Shown here: one piece after another, positions 1-8,029 of the stretch
Layout of the letters: every line of letters begins with the position of its first letter
Position numbering within the stretch: position 1 is the first letter of the stretch
Assembly: GCA_964554415.1 (NCBI GenBank)
Contig: CAZKON010000025.1
Span: 1-14,467 of the forward strand
Direction: 5' to 3'
DNA from: JAGVXD01 sp964554415
GTDB lineage: Archaea > Nanobdellota > Nanobdellia > Pacearchaeales > GW2011-AR1
DNA length: 14,467 bases
The notes under the pieces: generated by a model
Databases searched by the model: none
What the model saw: the letters and a program-made list of their open reading frames with translations, nothing else
What the model was told of the DNA's origin: nothing
Position numbers and translations under genes: made by a program

Positions 1-100
1 GACTTTGAGAATCACCTGATTCTCAACAGCGCTCAAGAACTGAAAGTTCTTGACGAATCCTCTACAAAATTAACCCCTGCCTAAAGGCAGAGGATTTCTA
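1..100 (+). mobile_element. Right end of an IS200/IS605-type (TnpB) element with omega-RNA-like hairpins
   Basis: Seen: a hairpin at 5-26 (9-bp stem, 4-nt loop), a six-base spacer, a second hairpin at 33-53 (9-bp stem, GAA loop), then AATCCTCT (56-63) complementary to AGAGGATT (89-96), enclosing an inner CTGCCT-AA-AGGCAG hairpin (79-92 region). Frame 1 is open from base 1 to a TAA at 82-84 inside the inner hairpin. Known: in IS200/IS605 elements the subterminal hairpin of the right end commonly overlaps the tnpB 3' end, and the same region is the 3' part of the guide omega RNA. Inferred: the open frame is the last 27 codons of a tnpB lying outside the window, and the element ends near 98-103. 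It could instead be a stand-alone structured RNA, because a similar structure lies at 14296-14385 without a tnpB. The TnpB catalytic region is not in view. Confidence 0.5.
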
Positions 101-103
101 CGA

Positions 104-337
104 GCATTAACAATTCACGTAAAACCAAAGGCGAAAGAAGAGCATTTTGAGCGCTTGAGCGAAACAGAGTACTTCATTGCTGTAAAAGAGCTTCCAGAAA
201 AAGGAAAGGCAAACGCTCGTGTGAAATCTCTTCTTGCAAAACAGTTCAAAGTTTCAGTAAAAAATATTCTCATCAAGAATCCGAGCAGCAGAGTAAAAAG
301 AGTACATATAGTTACCAATGTAGATGGAACAATGTAG
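104..337 (+). CDS. DUF167/UPF0235 (YggU-like) family protein, start codon lost; possible pseudogene
   Basis: The reading frame gives LTIHVKPKAK at its start, then ELPEKGKAN and a helix VKSLLAKQF. These are the hallmarks of the small DUF167 fold (beta strand, V-x-P-x-A-K, P-x-K-G-x-A-N, then SSRVKRV). The biochemical role of this family is not established. The family homology starts at about 107, but the frame has no ATG or GTG before it: upstream it runs into the transposon-like right end and stops at TAA 71-73. The only usual start inside is TTG at 155, which would remove the first strand. Inferred: insertion of the element removed the native start, so the gene is either dead or read from a non-standard codon. 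The 3' end is also altered by a 14-bp tandem duplication that frameshifts it into an early TAG at 335-337. Confidence 0.7.
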   Translation, partial: ALTIHVKPKAKEEHFERLSETEYFIAVKELPEKGKANARVKSLLAKQFKVSVKNILIKNPSSRVKRVHIVTNVDGTM

Positions 338-344
338 ATGGAAC
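317..344 (+). repeat. 14-bp perfect tandem duplication
   Basis: The 14-mer AATGTAGATGGAAC occurs at 317-330 and again at 331-344. The length is not a multiple of three, so it shifts the end of the DUF167 frame: without one copy the frame would read VDGTTQRF and stop at the TAA at 359. It lies just upstream of the TATA-like box of the next gene. It looks like a recent replication-slippage event. Confidence 0.9.
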
Positions 345-395
345 AACACAAAGATTTTAAAGAGGATACCTTTAGCAAAGTATAAAAGAGGCACA

Positions 396-860
396 ATGAA
401 ATACACCTTCGCTCCTGACTTACAGGCACGCATGCTCGCCATTGTTGCTGCCCTCAATATGCAGCATATTGATACTGCAAGAGTTAAATGCTACCGCTCG
501 TTCGGTTCTTCAACAAAGCGCACACTCGCGCGTTGCCACACCGTCGGCAAGCTCATGCAGCAGGCAATGGGCATGCCTGCTCATTATGTAATTGAATTCC
601 TCGAGAAATTCGAATCCCTGTCGCAAAAAGAACAGAACAAAGTAATAATTCACGAGCTAATGCATATTCCCAGAACATTCGGGGGAGGTTTCAGGCAGCA
701 TGATTATGTCTGTGAAGAAAACGTCGAAAAACTCCATGCAAGGTTTGTGGCTCTAGCTCCAGACTTGCCTGAACTGATGCAGGAAAAAGAAGAAAGCGCA
801 GTATCACAAGCCTCTGTAACGCAAATTCTGCCACAAAAGCGTCTCCCGCGATTCTTCTGA
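396..860 (+). CDS. Putative zinc metallopeptidase (HELMH, phage/archaeal putative metallopeptidase type)
   Basis: A 154-residue protein from ATG 396. It has a zinc-protease signature HELMH at residues 86-90, followed by GGGFRQHDY at 96-104, whose H102 is the likely third zinc ligand. This arrangement (HELxH, Gly-rich turn, HDY) is that of the small 'putative metallopeptidase' domain found in phages and archaea; substrates are unknown. There is no signal peptide, so it is probably cytoplasmic. A longer frame opens at ATG 324, but the TATA-like TTTTAAAG at 355-362 predicts transcription from about 384, after that codon, so 396 is preferred. A cysteine pair (C32, C47) and C106 are also visible. 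The C-terminal 25 residues (Gln/Glu/Lys-rich) look disordered. It is convergent with the surface operon, with 35 bases between stops and no hairpin there. Confidence 0.75.
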   Translation: MKYTFAPDLQARMLAIVAALNMQHIDTARVKCYRSFGSSTKRTLARCHTVGKLMQQAMGMPAHYVIEFLEKFESLSQKEQNKVIIHELMHIPRTFGGGFRQHDYVCEENVEKLHARFVALAPDLPELMQEKEESAVSQASVTQILPQKRLPRFF

Positions 861-895
861 AAAAAACAAAGAAAGCAAAAAGGTTTAATTTGTCC

Positions 896-2305
896 TTATC
901 TGCCTTTCTCTTTCTTCTTAGCCGCATCAACCCATGGTTCAGCAAGCCCTTTATTCGCATGCCAAGTCACTTTCTGGGCCATTGAACGTAGTTTATGTTC
1001 GGGCGAACGATGCCATGCAGCATATAAAATTGCAATAAACAATCCTGCAATCAACAGAATAACTGCAATCACGCCAATACCAGCACCTACTGCTCCGGAA
1101 TCGCTTTCACTCCCAGAACCGCTTCCTGCACCTGCCCTACTGCCTTGTGCTCCAGACTCACGAGTTCCACCCTGTCCTGCAGCCTGCTCACCACTTTTCG
1201 CACTAGGCACTACTAATGAAGTCAGAATAAGAGTAACTTTCTTAGTAAGTATATTAATGTTCTTCAGTTGGATTACCAAATCTTCTTTGCCGTCGCCATC
1301 TACATCAAAGCGTTTTTCCTGCCCAATATTAAGGACTATCGTCTGTGGCTCACTTCTGACAGTGATTTCCGCGCTGGTTGCAGAAATGCTATTGACAGTA
1401 ACAGAATGATTCTTGCCATCTAACAAGAAAGCAACTTTCTCGCTCACTCCAAGAGTGTAGCTAACGCTTCCTACAAGCTCGCTTGCCGCAGTAGCACTTC
1501 CGCCACCTCCTCCTCCTCCACCCCCGCCGCCACTACTACTGCTCCCGCTATCAGTTGAACAATCAGTACAGCTAACTGTTGTCTGCATATTATCTGTAAC
1601 AAGAGCAACAGTGCCTTTTTCAGTAGCTAAAGCCGTTACAGTGTACTTACAATTACCACTGCTGCCCATTCTTATTGTCCAAGTATGAGATTGTCTGCTG
1701 TTATGTGACATATCAAGCGTCTTTTGCGACTCATAATCACCAATACTACATCCTCCTGAATCAACAGCAAAACTGAGTGTGACAAGAACCTCTCCCGAAG
1801 CAATAACTTCTGCGGTTGTTGTGAAGTTGCTGTTAATGCCTCCACTGGCAGCAGAACTAGTCACAATGACACTGACATCAATAATATTCATAGAATATCC
1901 TGTAACAGTACTGGATGAATCTGACGCTTCATCAATCCGCACCTCACTGAATCTTCCTGCACCACCTTTTGTTGCTTTCATACCAGGGAAAGTAACTTCA
2001 ACAGAATCGCCAACACCTACATTCTGGCTATTTACTGTCTTAACATAATTTGCTTGTTCAAGCCAATTATCTGCATTAGGATACAAAGTCACTGTCCCAA
2101 CAGTTCCGGGAGCGTCTCCACTATTGCGAATCGTGACAGTACATGAAAACCAAGAGCCGACTTTCGCTCCAGAAGGGCAGGCAATCTGTGTTACTTGAAA
2201 ACTCGCAGCTGCAAATACGCTTGGCAATACCAACAAACTAAAGCAAAGCGCAAGCGCTGCTAGGAAATACCCCTTTCTCTTATTCATTTTTTTGTAGTTT
2301 ATCAT
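896..2305 (-). CDS. Membrane-anchored surface protein with CARDB-like domain and Gly/Ser linkers
   Basis: A 469-residue secreted protein. In order: a signal peptide (residues 1-33, hydrophobic core ALALCFSLLVLP); a CARDB-like beta domain (about 35-148, with NSGDAPGTVGTVTLYP); a second beta domain with four cysteines (C186, C219, C246, C249); a spacer with eleven glycines in a row (259-269); a beta domain (278-365) containing DVDGDGKEDL, a calcium-loop-like sequence; a Ser/Gly/Glu linker (366-404); one transmembrane helix (about 405-429); and a basic cytoplasmic tail of about 40 residues. Its ATG overlaps the stop of the giant surface gene by ATGA (2302-2305), so the two are probably translationally coupled; an internal ATG at 2287 is the alternative start. 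Inferred role: the membrane anchor or partner for the giant protein, which has no anchor of its own. A sensor role for the tail cannot be excluded. Confidence 0.75.
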   Translation of the reverse strand: MINYKKMNKRKGYFLAALALCFSLLVLPSVFAAASFQVTQIACPSGAKVGSWFSCTVTIRNSGDAPGTVGTVTLYPNADNWLEQANYVKTVNSQNVGVGDSVEVTFPGMKATKGGAGRFSEVRIDEASDSSSTVTGYSMNIIDVSVIVTSSAASGGINSNFTTTAEVIASGEVLVTLSFAVDSGGCSIGDYESQKTLDMSHNSRQSHTWTIRMGSSGNCKYTVTALATEKGTVALVTDNMQTTVSCTDCSTDSGSSSSGGGGGGGGGGGSATAASELVGSVSYTLGVSEKVAFLLDGKNHSVTVNSISATSAEITVRSEPQTIVLNIGQEKRFDVDGDGKEDLVIQLKNINILTKKVTLILTSLVVPSAKSGEQAAGQGGTRESGAQGSRAGAGSGSGSESDSGAVGAGIGVIAVILLIAGLFIAILYAAWHRSPEHKLRSMAQKVTWHANKGLAEPWVDAAKKKEKGR

Positions 2306-5300
2306 GTGGTTCTATTAACATGGAATGCAACATAACCATAACCAGTGTTATAATCAGGGTCATAACAACGAAGTGTGATACCATAATCTTGCGCAAACCA
2401 ACGTGAGATATTCATTGTATAAACATGACGTGTCCCTCCGGTAGAGAATCCAGTGCTTCCTTGTGACAATGCGCTCAGGCTGTTATTATTGAATGAATAA
2501 TAATCTCCTGTAACATATTCATACTGATATTTGGTGCCATTCTTAAAGCCATAATATGTATAATTGCATGCATCAACAAGGCCTACACTTGAACTATTTG
2601 CACCGCTTAATGCAGCACACCCTGTATAAGTATAAAAGTATCCATAATCACTGGTAATAGCATAGCATACCGCGCTTTCTGAAGTCGTGAAATTAATCAC
2701 AGGCAAATTCGTTGCATTGAAACTCTGATTGATTGTCGGAGTGGTCATAGTTAGATTCGGCGCAGTAAAGTCCTTGATCTGGAATGTGCTTCCAGAAATT
2801 GTATTAGTGCCTGCGCTGCCAGTCACATTTGTCTTTACTGTATACGAACCTTTTGTCCAACCACCACCGGGCGCAGTAATACGAATAATTGCACTTCCAT
2901 TAGTAATAGTTGTGCCGCTTCCACCAGAAACAAAAGCCCAGCTCGCAGTGCTGAATGTCGTACACCACTCACTCCAACACCCCCCAGAGTATTGCCCATA
3001 TTGAATATTATTAACCGTAATACTGCTTGCATCATTGTAATTCGTATCACGCACTCTTATTCTTAAGGTAACATTCTGATTAGGAGAAAATCCATTTACC
3101 CAATTGCCGTTTGAATCTACAACGTCAAACCATCCATTATACGCTTCAAGACCAGTGAAATAAATACCATTATAATCATTTACTGCCCCCCCACTTGTAG
3201 ATATCCAGTCAGCATATAGATAATTGCCTCCGACTGTCCATCCACGTGATGGCGCACTTACTGAAATAGTTGCGCTCCCATTGATAGAACACCCGCCACT
3301 GCCAGCACTGCTTGAACTGCATGTGCTGCTATTAGTAACAGTAAAGTTATATGTCTCAAGAACAGTTGCATAGTTTGTAGAACTATCATAACGCCATCTA
3401 TAAATACGAGTTAGATTACCCTGTGCAATGCCTCCTGCAGGCTTGCTAATTGATATAGTTACATTTACAGGCTCATTTATCCGCTTACTGCTTCCGCCGG
3501 CAATGCTTCCCCATGTTGTCCTGAATTGTGTCGCACGGAAAAAAAGCCATCCGGTTTGTGAGTTACTCGCAGAGTCATTGACAACAACATTCAAATAATG
3601 ATAGCCCCCCCAGCTGCCACTGCCCCAGTCATTGTTATTAGGACAGAAGCGCACAGAAGCAGTTGCATTGAAAGAAGTACCATTTGTAAAGTTAGTGTAA
3701 GTTGTCTGTGAACTCCCAGAGTTGCCCCAGATATTCTCATAAATCCGCACAATTGAATAATTGCCTCCAAGCAGCGCATTGTTCGACCAGTCAGGCTCGC
3801 GGATATTAAGTGTCGCATTCACGCACTGTGAGCTATCAACTTCATAAGTATTGGTACTCAAATCAACGCGGAATGACTGTACGTTGAACCATACCCAAGC
3901 GCTTGATGTCTCATTATCTCCGTTCTTAATTGTCAAATCACCCCAATACGAGCCACTCGGCCAATTATTTGTTTTGTGAGTAAGATTTACCAAAGCATTT
4001 CCAATTATTTGCAAATCAGTCCTGTTCGCCACGCTGATATTATAGTCTTCAGGATAATTAAACTCTCGCATTTGATACGTTGTTTGGTCCCACATGCGCA
4101 ACATAGAATCATTTATGCTTGTATTGACATAATCAGCAGAGCTATAAGAATAACTCCATCCAACATAACCTTTAGTCGTAGTAGTATTAAAGTACATAGA
4201 GTTACTTGGTTTAATATTATACTTCCAACCTGTCCCATTTGAAGTAGTAGGCTGCGCATTCGCATAAAAAGCGATAGTATTAAACCATGCATATCCCGTA
4301 TCCGTACCATTGACATCAACAATAACGTTAAACCATCCAGTTCCCCATCTGCTATCACTCTTATTAATCTGAAGCAGATACTTACTACTGCTATTTACTG
4401 CACTGTTCCAATACCATGGACTAGATTCATTAACAATTATAACCGATGCATTGTACAATGATGAATTGAGTTCCTTGCATGGCCAGCTACGGCAATCATC
4501 AATCTTACGAATCTTGACAGTCACATTTCCTCCGAGATTTTGACCTCCTGAATCGCTATAACTCCAAGCCCCTGCATTATTTATTTTAATATAAAGCGTG
4601 ACATTATCGCGGGAATTAAAGTAAGACTTATATGAACATGTCGAACTTGCCGAACACTCTACTGGCGTTCCATATACTTCCCAGAGCTTTACTGAAAACC
4701 AAACATATCCATAATCAATATTCCCGGCACTGTCAGTACCTTTCAAGACTATACGATAATTACCGCTGTCCCATGTACCTTTTTTCGTATTAGCCGCAGA
4801 GATAGTGAGCGTACCTGTACCAGTAGTAACACTCGTCGTATTAATTGCCGAAACATTAAAACCTGAATCAACAGGTGGCCAGACCCAATCCCCATCTTTG
4901 CCAAGATATTCAATCTTCTCAACCTTAACTGTACCTGCAAGACCGCCACTGCCATAACTACTCCACCAATTCGTTCCAGCTTCATACATGCGCACCGTGA
5001 TACTCAGATTGCTGGTCGGACCATTTTGCCAAGTGTTGGAATAACCATAAAGATAAAATGCGCGTGCTTCGAACAAACCATATACTATATCAGAACTGCC
5101 ATCAGCACCAGTAGCTCTCATCTCAACACTATATGTTCCACCATCCCATTTAGTCGCGGGAGCAACAGTGCAGGTATATCCTCCTTCATTATCACTTGCC
5201 GTACATATTGAAGCAGTAGTGTTCACACCATATTCAATACCGTTTTGAGTATTAGTAACTTTTACAACGCTGACACTGGCATTATTCACAACTTGCTGCG

Positions 5301-7296
5301 TCTGCGTGTTCACAGAACAAGCGCTTCCCATTCCATAATTGGTACTTGCATTGGAACCCCCGGTCGTAAAGTTAGAAGCAGTTGCTTTTCCAGTCGGATT
5401 GTTAGCCTGAATAGTCTTTAACTCGAAATAAACTGTGTCAGTTGACTTAAATTGCCAGACATAATAATAAGAAGAACTGCCACTGCTCGAAGTGACGCTT
5501 CCGACAGTGTTCTTCGCAACAGCACAGATGTCATAAGGATTAACAAGAAAACGGGCAGTTGTTGAAACACTTCTGTTATTTGCCATGATAACTATAGTGT
5601 ATACTCCGCCCGCCCTGGGAACATCAAGCTGGAATCGCTGTGCCGTAACATTCCACCCCCATTCAAGAGGAGTATTAGTCCCATTGACAGTACCATACGA
5701 AACATTGGTATAGTTCATCTCGGTCCCATTCATATATGTCACAGAAAACACTTCAGCATCGCTGAGATTGATTGAAGATGTCGTGTGATTATAGCTTGTC
5801 AAAGTAATATATGCAAGTTCGTTAGTCCCGAAGAGTTCCTTAATAACTCCATCAACATTTGTCGCCTGAGCAGCAACAATCGTATCAATAACATAGATAG
5901 TAGAACGTGCTTTCTGGATGCTCCCATCGTAATTAAGTGTAACTGCTGCGGCGTATGTCCCCAGAACGCTTGGCGAAGTTAACGAAAACTGATAGCACCC
6001 GCTGGTACTACAACTCGCATTCCAAGTAACACTAGCATTGGCAAGGCTGTTACTCAGTTTATCGGTAAGATTAATCATGAACGCACTCGTATTAATTCCA
6101 GAAACAATGCTTCCATTGCCGCGATATTTTGGATAAATATCAAAATAAAGTGTTGTGTTTGGAAAAGCACTATAATCATATTCAAAGCCAGATGCAGTAG
6201 TCCGCTTGACTATAGAAAAAGTCCAGTCCTTAACTTCAAAAGACGTGAGCACATTCATGCTGCCATCTCCAGTCTTTGACACAGTAAGCTGCGCATAATA
6301 TGTTCCAAAGGTAAAATTGATAGTATCAAGTGTGAAAGTGAAACGGTTTATGTATGAATTGTTGGTATTCAAAGTAGTTGAATCAACAGTTTTCATCACA
6401 TTTCCGTCTGCATCAGCAATATAACCTGAAAAAGTATATGTATCACTTGTACTATTCGTAACAACCCCCACTTCAACACTTGCCTGCTCACCGCGTGCAT
6501 ATGTGCTCTTATAACTCTTGCCTGTACTATCCTTCATATATGCAGTAACTGTGAAAGGTACTACACTAAACCGAGAGTATGCCTTGTAATTATTTGCCTC
6601 TATAAAATAATCACCATAAGAAGAAGGTGCAGTCACGCTCGTCGTACACTTGCCGTTACTTCCGGTTGTGCAATTAAATGTTGCAAGTGCAGTTTTATTT
6701 GTAACATTCTGTATACTTCCATTAATTGAAACATTGTTAACATATAAAACTCTGTCTCCGACAATTCTAACAGCTTCTGCATGAATAAGAATACTCTCAG
6801 AGGGATTATACGTGGTTCTCGCAGGGCTAACTCGAATCAGATCAATGCTTTGATTAACAACTCTAATCTCAACAGATGAATACCAAATAGTATTGTTCGG
6901 GTCTCGATATTCGGCGCGCAACCGATAAGTATCTGACACGTTAGGCGCACTTATTAAAGGTGCGCTCGTGTTGTAATCGCTGCGGGAACTGAAAAGACCC
7001 AAGCCACTTGTGACGAGAGTATAATTAGTCAAGTTAGCAGTTGCATTGCTGAGTGTAATATTAATCACTGCGCCGACTACTGCGGTGTAGTTGCTTACTA
7101 ATGTACCGTTAGCAGTGTAATTTTTAATCATCAGGCTTCCTCTGAGTTCAATCTGCTCATTCGTTGTGTAAACGCTCTGCGGGATAGTGAATGAAAAGTC
7201 AGCGATATAATAAGCACTCGCTAATTGCAGAGAATAAATACTAAATATAACTAATGCAAACAATAGACTGACGAACGCACCTTTTTTTTTCATCAC
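2302..7296 (-). CDS. Giant secreted multi-domain surface glycoprotein (adhesin or S-layer-like)
   Basis: A 1664-residue protein with a signal peptide (residues 1-28, cleavage likely after LASA) and no C-terminal membrane helix. It is built of successive Ig-like beta-sandwich modules of about 100-140 residues, each ending in an aromatic strand such as VWFSV, AWFNT, VWFNV or LFFRA. Module ends are visible near residues 145, 243, 353, 467, 582, 740, 864, 1003, 1136, 1251, 1378 and 1504. Early modules resemble macroglobulin/bacterial Ig domains (for example SPARTTYNPSESILIHAEAV). A distinct last domain (about 1510-1664) has four cysteines (C1544, C1560, C1577, C1644). By hand count there are about 80 N-x-S/T sequons, so heavy N-glycosylation is expected. 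It starts MMKKKGA, with a run of nine A in codons 3-5. It is first in an operon with the anchored companion. Likely function is surface layer or cell contact; the exact partner is unknown. Confidence 0.8.
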   Translation of the reverse strand: MMKKKGAFVSLLFALVIFSIYSLQLASAYYIADFSFTIPQSVYTTNEQIELRGSLMIKNYTANGTLVSNYTAVVGAVINITLSNATANLTNYTLVTSGLGLFSSRSDYNTSAPLISAPNVSDTYRLRAEYRDPNNTIWYSSVEIRVVNQSIDLIRVSPARTTYNPSESILIHAEAVRIVGDRVLYVNNVSINGSIQNVTNKTALATFNCTTGSNGKCTTSVTAPSSYGDYFIEANNYKAYSRFSVVPFTVTAYMKDSTGKSYKSTYARGEQASVEVGVVTNSTSDTYTFSGYIADADGNVMKTVDSTTLNTNNSYINRFTFTLDTINFTFGTYYAQLTVSKTGDGSMNVLTSFEVKDWTFSIVKRTTASGFEYDYSAFPNTTLYFDIYPKYRGNGSIVSGINTSAFMINLTDKLSNSLANASVTWNASCSTSGCYQFSLTSPSVLGTYAAAVTLNYDGSIQKARSTIYVIDTIVAAQATNVDGVIKELFGTNELAYITLTSYNHTTSSINLSDAEVFSVTYMNGTEMNYTNVSYGTVNGTNTPLEWGWNVTAQRFQLDVPRAGGVYTIVIMANNRSVSTTARFLVNPYDICAVAKNTVGSVTSSSGSSSYYYVWQFKSTDTVYFELKTIQANNPTGKATASNFTTGGSNASTNYGMGSACSVNTQTQQVVNNASVSVVKVTNTQNGIEYGVNTTASICTASDNEGGYTCTVAPATKWDGGTYSVEMRATGADGSSDIVYGLFEARAFYLYGYSNTWQNGPTSNLSITVRMYEAGTNWWSSYGSGGLAGTVKVEKIEYLGKDGDWVWPPVDSGFNVSAINTTSVTTGTGTLTISAANTKKGTWDSGNYRIVLKGTDSAGNIDYGYVWFSVKLWEVYGTPVECSASSTCSYKSYFNSRDNVTLYIKINNAGAWSYSDSGGQNLGGNVTVKIRKIDDCRSWPCKELNSSLYNASVIIVNESSPWYWNSAVNSSSKYLLQINKSDSRWGTGWFNVIVDVNGTDTGYAWFNTIAFYANAQPTTSNGTGWKYNIKPSNSMYFNTTTTKGYVGWSYSYSSADYVNTSINDSMLRMWDQTTYQMREFNYPEDYNISVANRTDLQIIGNALVNLTHKTNNWPSGSYWGDLTIKNGDNETSSAWVWFNVQSFRVDLSTNTYEVDSSQCVNATLNIREPDWSNNALLGGNYSIVRIYENIWGNSGSSQTTYTNFTNGTSFNATASVRFCPNNNDWGSGSWGGYHYLNVVVNDSASNSQTGWLFFRATQFRTTWGSIAGGSSKRINEPVNVTISISKPAGGIAQGNLTRIYRWRYDSSTNYATVLETYNFTVTNSSTCSSSSAGSGGCSINGSATISVSAPSRGWTVGGNYLYADWISTSGGAVNDYNGIYFTGLEAYNGWFDVVDSNGNWVNGFSPNQNVTLRIRVRDTNYNDASSITVNNIQYGQYSGGCWSEWCTTFSTASWAFVSGGSGTTITNGSAIIRITAPGGGWTKGSYTVKTNVTGSAGTNTISGSTFQIKDFTAPNLTMTTPTINQSFNATNLPVINFTTSESAVCYAITSDYGYFYTYTGCAALSGANSSSVGLVDACNYTYYGFKNGTKYQYEYVTGDYYSFNNNSLSALSQGSTGFSTGGTRHVYTMNISRWFAQDYGITLRCYDPDYNTGYGYVAFHVNRTT

Positions 7297-7339
7297 TGAA
7301 TGAACTATCCTGATTGTTACTACAATAAATATATTCCAC

Positions 7340-7348
7340 TATATAAAT
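7340..7348 (-). promoter_or_regulatory. TATA box of the surface-protein operon
   Basis: On the minus strand this reads ATTTATATA preceded by a purine-rich BRE-like AAAG. Its centre predicts transcription from about 7318, leaving a leader of about 22 nt before ATG 7296. Confidence 0.55.
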
Positions 7349-7368
7349 CTTTCCTAAGTATCGACGAC

Positions 7369-7388
7369 AGTTTTGCATTGGCAAAACT
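7369..7388. repeat. 8-bp inverted repeat between divergent promoters
   Basis: AGTTTTGC-ATTG-GCAAAACT, perfect in both arms. It lies between the TATA box of the surface operon (7340-7348) and that of the small coiled-coil gene (7399-7406), where an operator serving both directions could sit. No regulator is identified. Confidence 0.5.
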
Positions 7389-7398
7389 CGCACATACA

Positions 7399-7406
7399 TT
7401 TAAATA
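7399..7406 (+). promoter_or_regulatory. TATA box, leaderless promoter of the 64-residue gene
   Basis: TTTAAATA centred 26 nt before ATG 7428, so the mRNA probably starts at the start codon. CCTCTTTGATGA (7414-7425) lies between box and start, resembling the CCTCTTCTT stretch before hicA. Confidence 0.6.
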
Positions 7407-7427
7407 ATTAGATTCCTCTTTGATGAT

Positions 7428-7622
7428 ATGACAGAACAACCAGCAGCAGCTGAACAACCTCCTTTGTCTAAGGAAGAACAAATAGGCTATCATAAAGGAG
7501 CACTCTCTACACTTGTCGGAGAAAGAAGTGAATTGCTGCGACTTGTGACAATTACCGAGCAACTTGTGCAGGCCCATGTTAAAGAACTGGAAAAGTTAGG
7601 TGTTAAGCTCCCAACGAAGTAG
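7428..7622 (+). CDS. Small conserved-looking coiled-coil protein, function unknown
   Basis: A 64-residue protein. The N-terminal 14 residues are Pro/Ala/Gln-rich and probably disordered. The rest (IGYHKGALSTLVGERSELL through VQAHVKELEKLGVKL) is a predicted amphipathic helical hairpin, typical of small proteins that dimerise or bind a larger partner. No catalytic or metal-binding residues and no membrane segment are visible. The canonical TATA box 26 nt before the ATG and the balanced coding composition argue that it is real. It is divergent from the surface operon, so shared regulation is possible, and convergent with the tiny genes ending at 7655. I do not recognise a named family. Confidence 0.7.
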   Translation: MTEQPAAAEQPPLSKEEQIGYHKGALSTLVGERSELLRLVTITEQLVQAHVKELEKLGVKLPTK

Positions 7623-7654
7623 AATCTTATTTCTTCAAAACTCTATGCTCGTCG

Positions 7655-7816
7655 CTAAACTGCTTGTGTTTGTAGTCTTTGCAGTTCTTGCGCATATTCA
7701 GCTATGGTTTGGGCGTTAATTCGTAGTCCAGCCGCTCTGCATTGCAGCGCCAAGCGCGTGTAGCGCTGCTTGAGTTCTGCAATTTTTTCCGCTATGCTCG
7801 CTGTTTGTGTTTCCAT
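7655..7816 (-). CDS. Tiny helical protein (second of a pair), function unknown
   Basis: A 53-residue frame from ATG 7816, starting METQTASIAEKIAELKQRY, with leucine-rich heptads typical of a coiled coil. A longer frame extends upstream, but that part overlaps the preceding tiny gene and has poor composition. The start lies four bases after the TAG of that gene (7821-7823), so the two probably form one transcript. It faintly resembles its neighbour (EL-x3-Y near the start, then I-x(5-6)-L-x2-L near the end), which suggests a duplicated pair. The base composition here is visibly richer in G and C than the flanking TA genes. A real but unrecognised protein is likely; function unknown. Confidence 0.5.
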   Translation of the reverse strand: METQTASIAEKIAELKQRYTRLALQCRAAGLRINAQTIAEYAQELQRLQTQAV

Positions 7817-7820
7817 GTTC

Positions 7821-7976
7821 CTAGTTAGCTCTAAGCAGTTGTTCGAGTGCGTTGATTTCTCTGGCGATGTAGCGGGCAGTCTCTCTCGGCAGATTGTTTC
7901 TTCGATATGCTTTCTTGTAGGCCGCCAGTTCGCGCGCAAGTTCTTTTCTTCCGCTTCTTTCCTCGTAGGTTCTCAT
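7821..7976 (-). CDS. Tiny basic helical protein (first of a pair), function unknown
   Basis: A 51-residue protein from ATG 7976, beginning MRTYEERSGRKELAREL. It is rich in Arg, Lys and Glu with a helical pattern and could bind nucleic acid or a partner protein, but no motif is decisive. A GGAGG lies 10 nt before the ATG. That same GGAGG is part of a six-codon ORF (ATG at 7993) whose TGA overlaps this ATG, recalling the leader arrangement upstream of the genes at 10214 and 11478. The longer frame upstream, back to 8078, crosses the promoter and is not favoured. Confidence 0.5.
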   Translation of the reverse strand: MRTYEERSGRKELARELAAYKKAYRRNNLPRETARYIAREINALEQLLRAN

Positions 7977-8029
7977 GCTTTGTGGTCCTCCATTGTAAAA
8001 ATTGTGAGAACGACCGGTACTTAATACTC

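Noticed and set aside
5..53. CRISPR repeat or array
   Set aside because: Only two different hairpins in tandem, with no identical repeats and no spacers of constant length.
156..168. 13-base identity (TGAGCGAAACAGA) between the DUF167 gene and the start of the TPR-like gene at 11479
   Set aside because: Similarity does not extend to either side and is compatible with chance.
254..457. Minus-strand frames of 67 and 104 codons over the DUF167 and metallopeptidase genes
   Set aside because: They are antisense to recognisable domains, cysteine- and phenylalanine-rich, and have no promoter.
691..960. Minus-strand frame of 89 codons overlapping the metallopeptidase and surface-protein 3' ends
   Set aside because: Overlaps two better-supported genes and shows no family pattern.
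1501..1550. Low-complexity repeat, possible microsatellite
   Set aside because: It simply encodes the Gly11/Ser linker of the 469-residue protein; imperfect at DNA level because of mixed glycine codons.
2835..3050. Short frames on both strands inside the giant surface gene
   Set aside because: They are shadows of a single continuous 1664-codon frame with consistent modular protein features.
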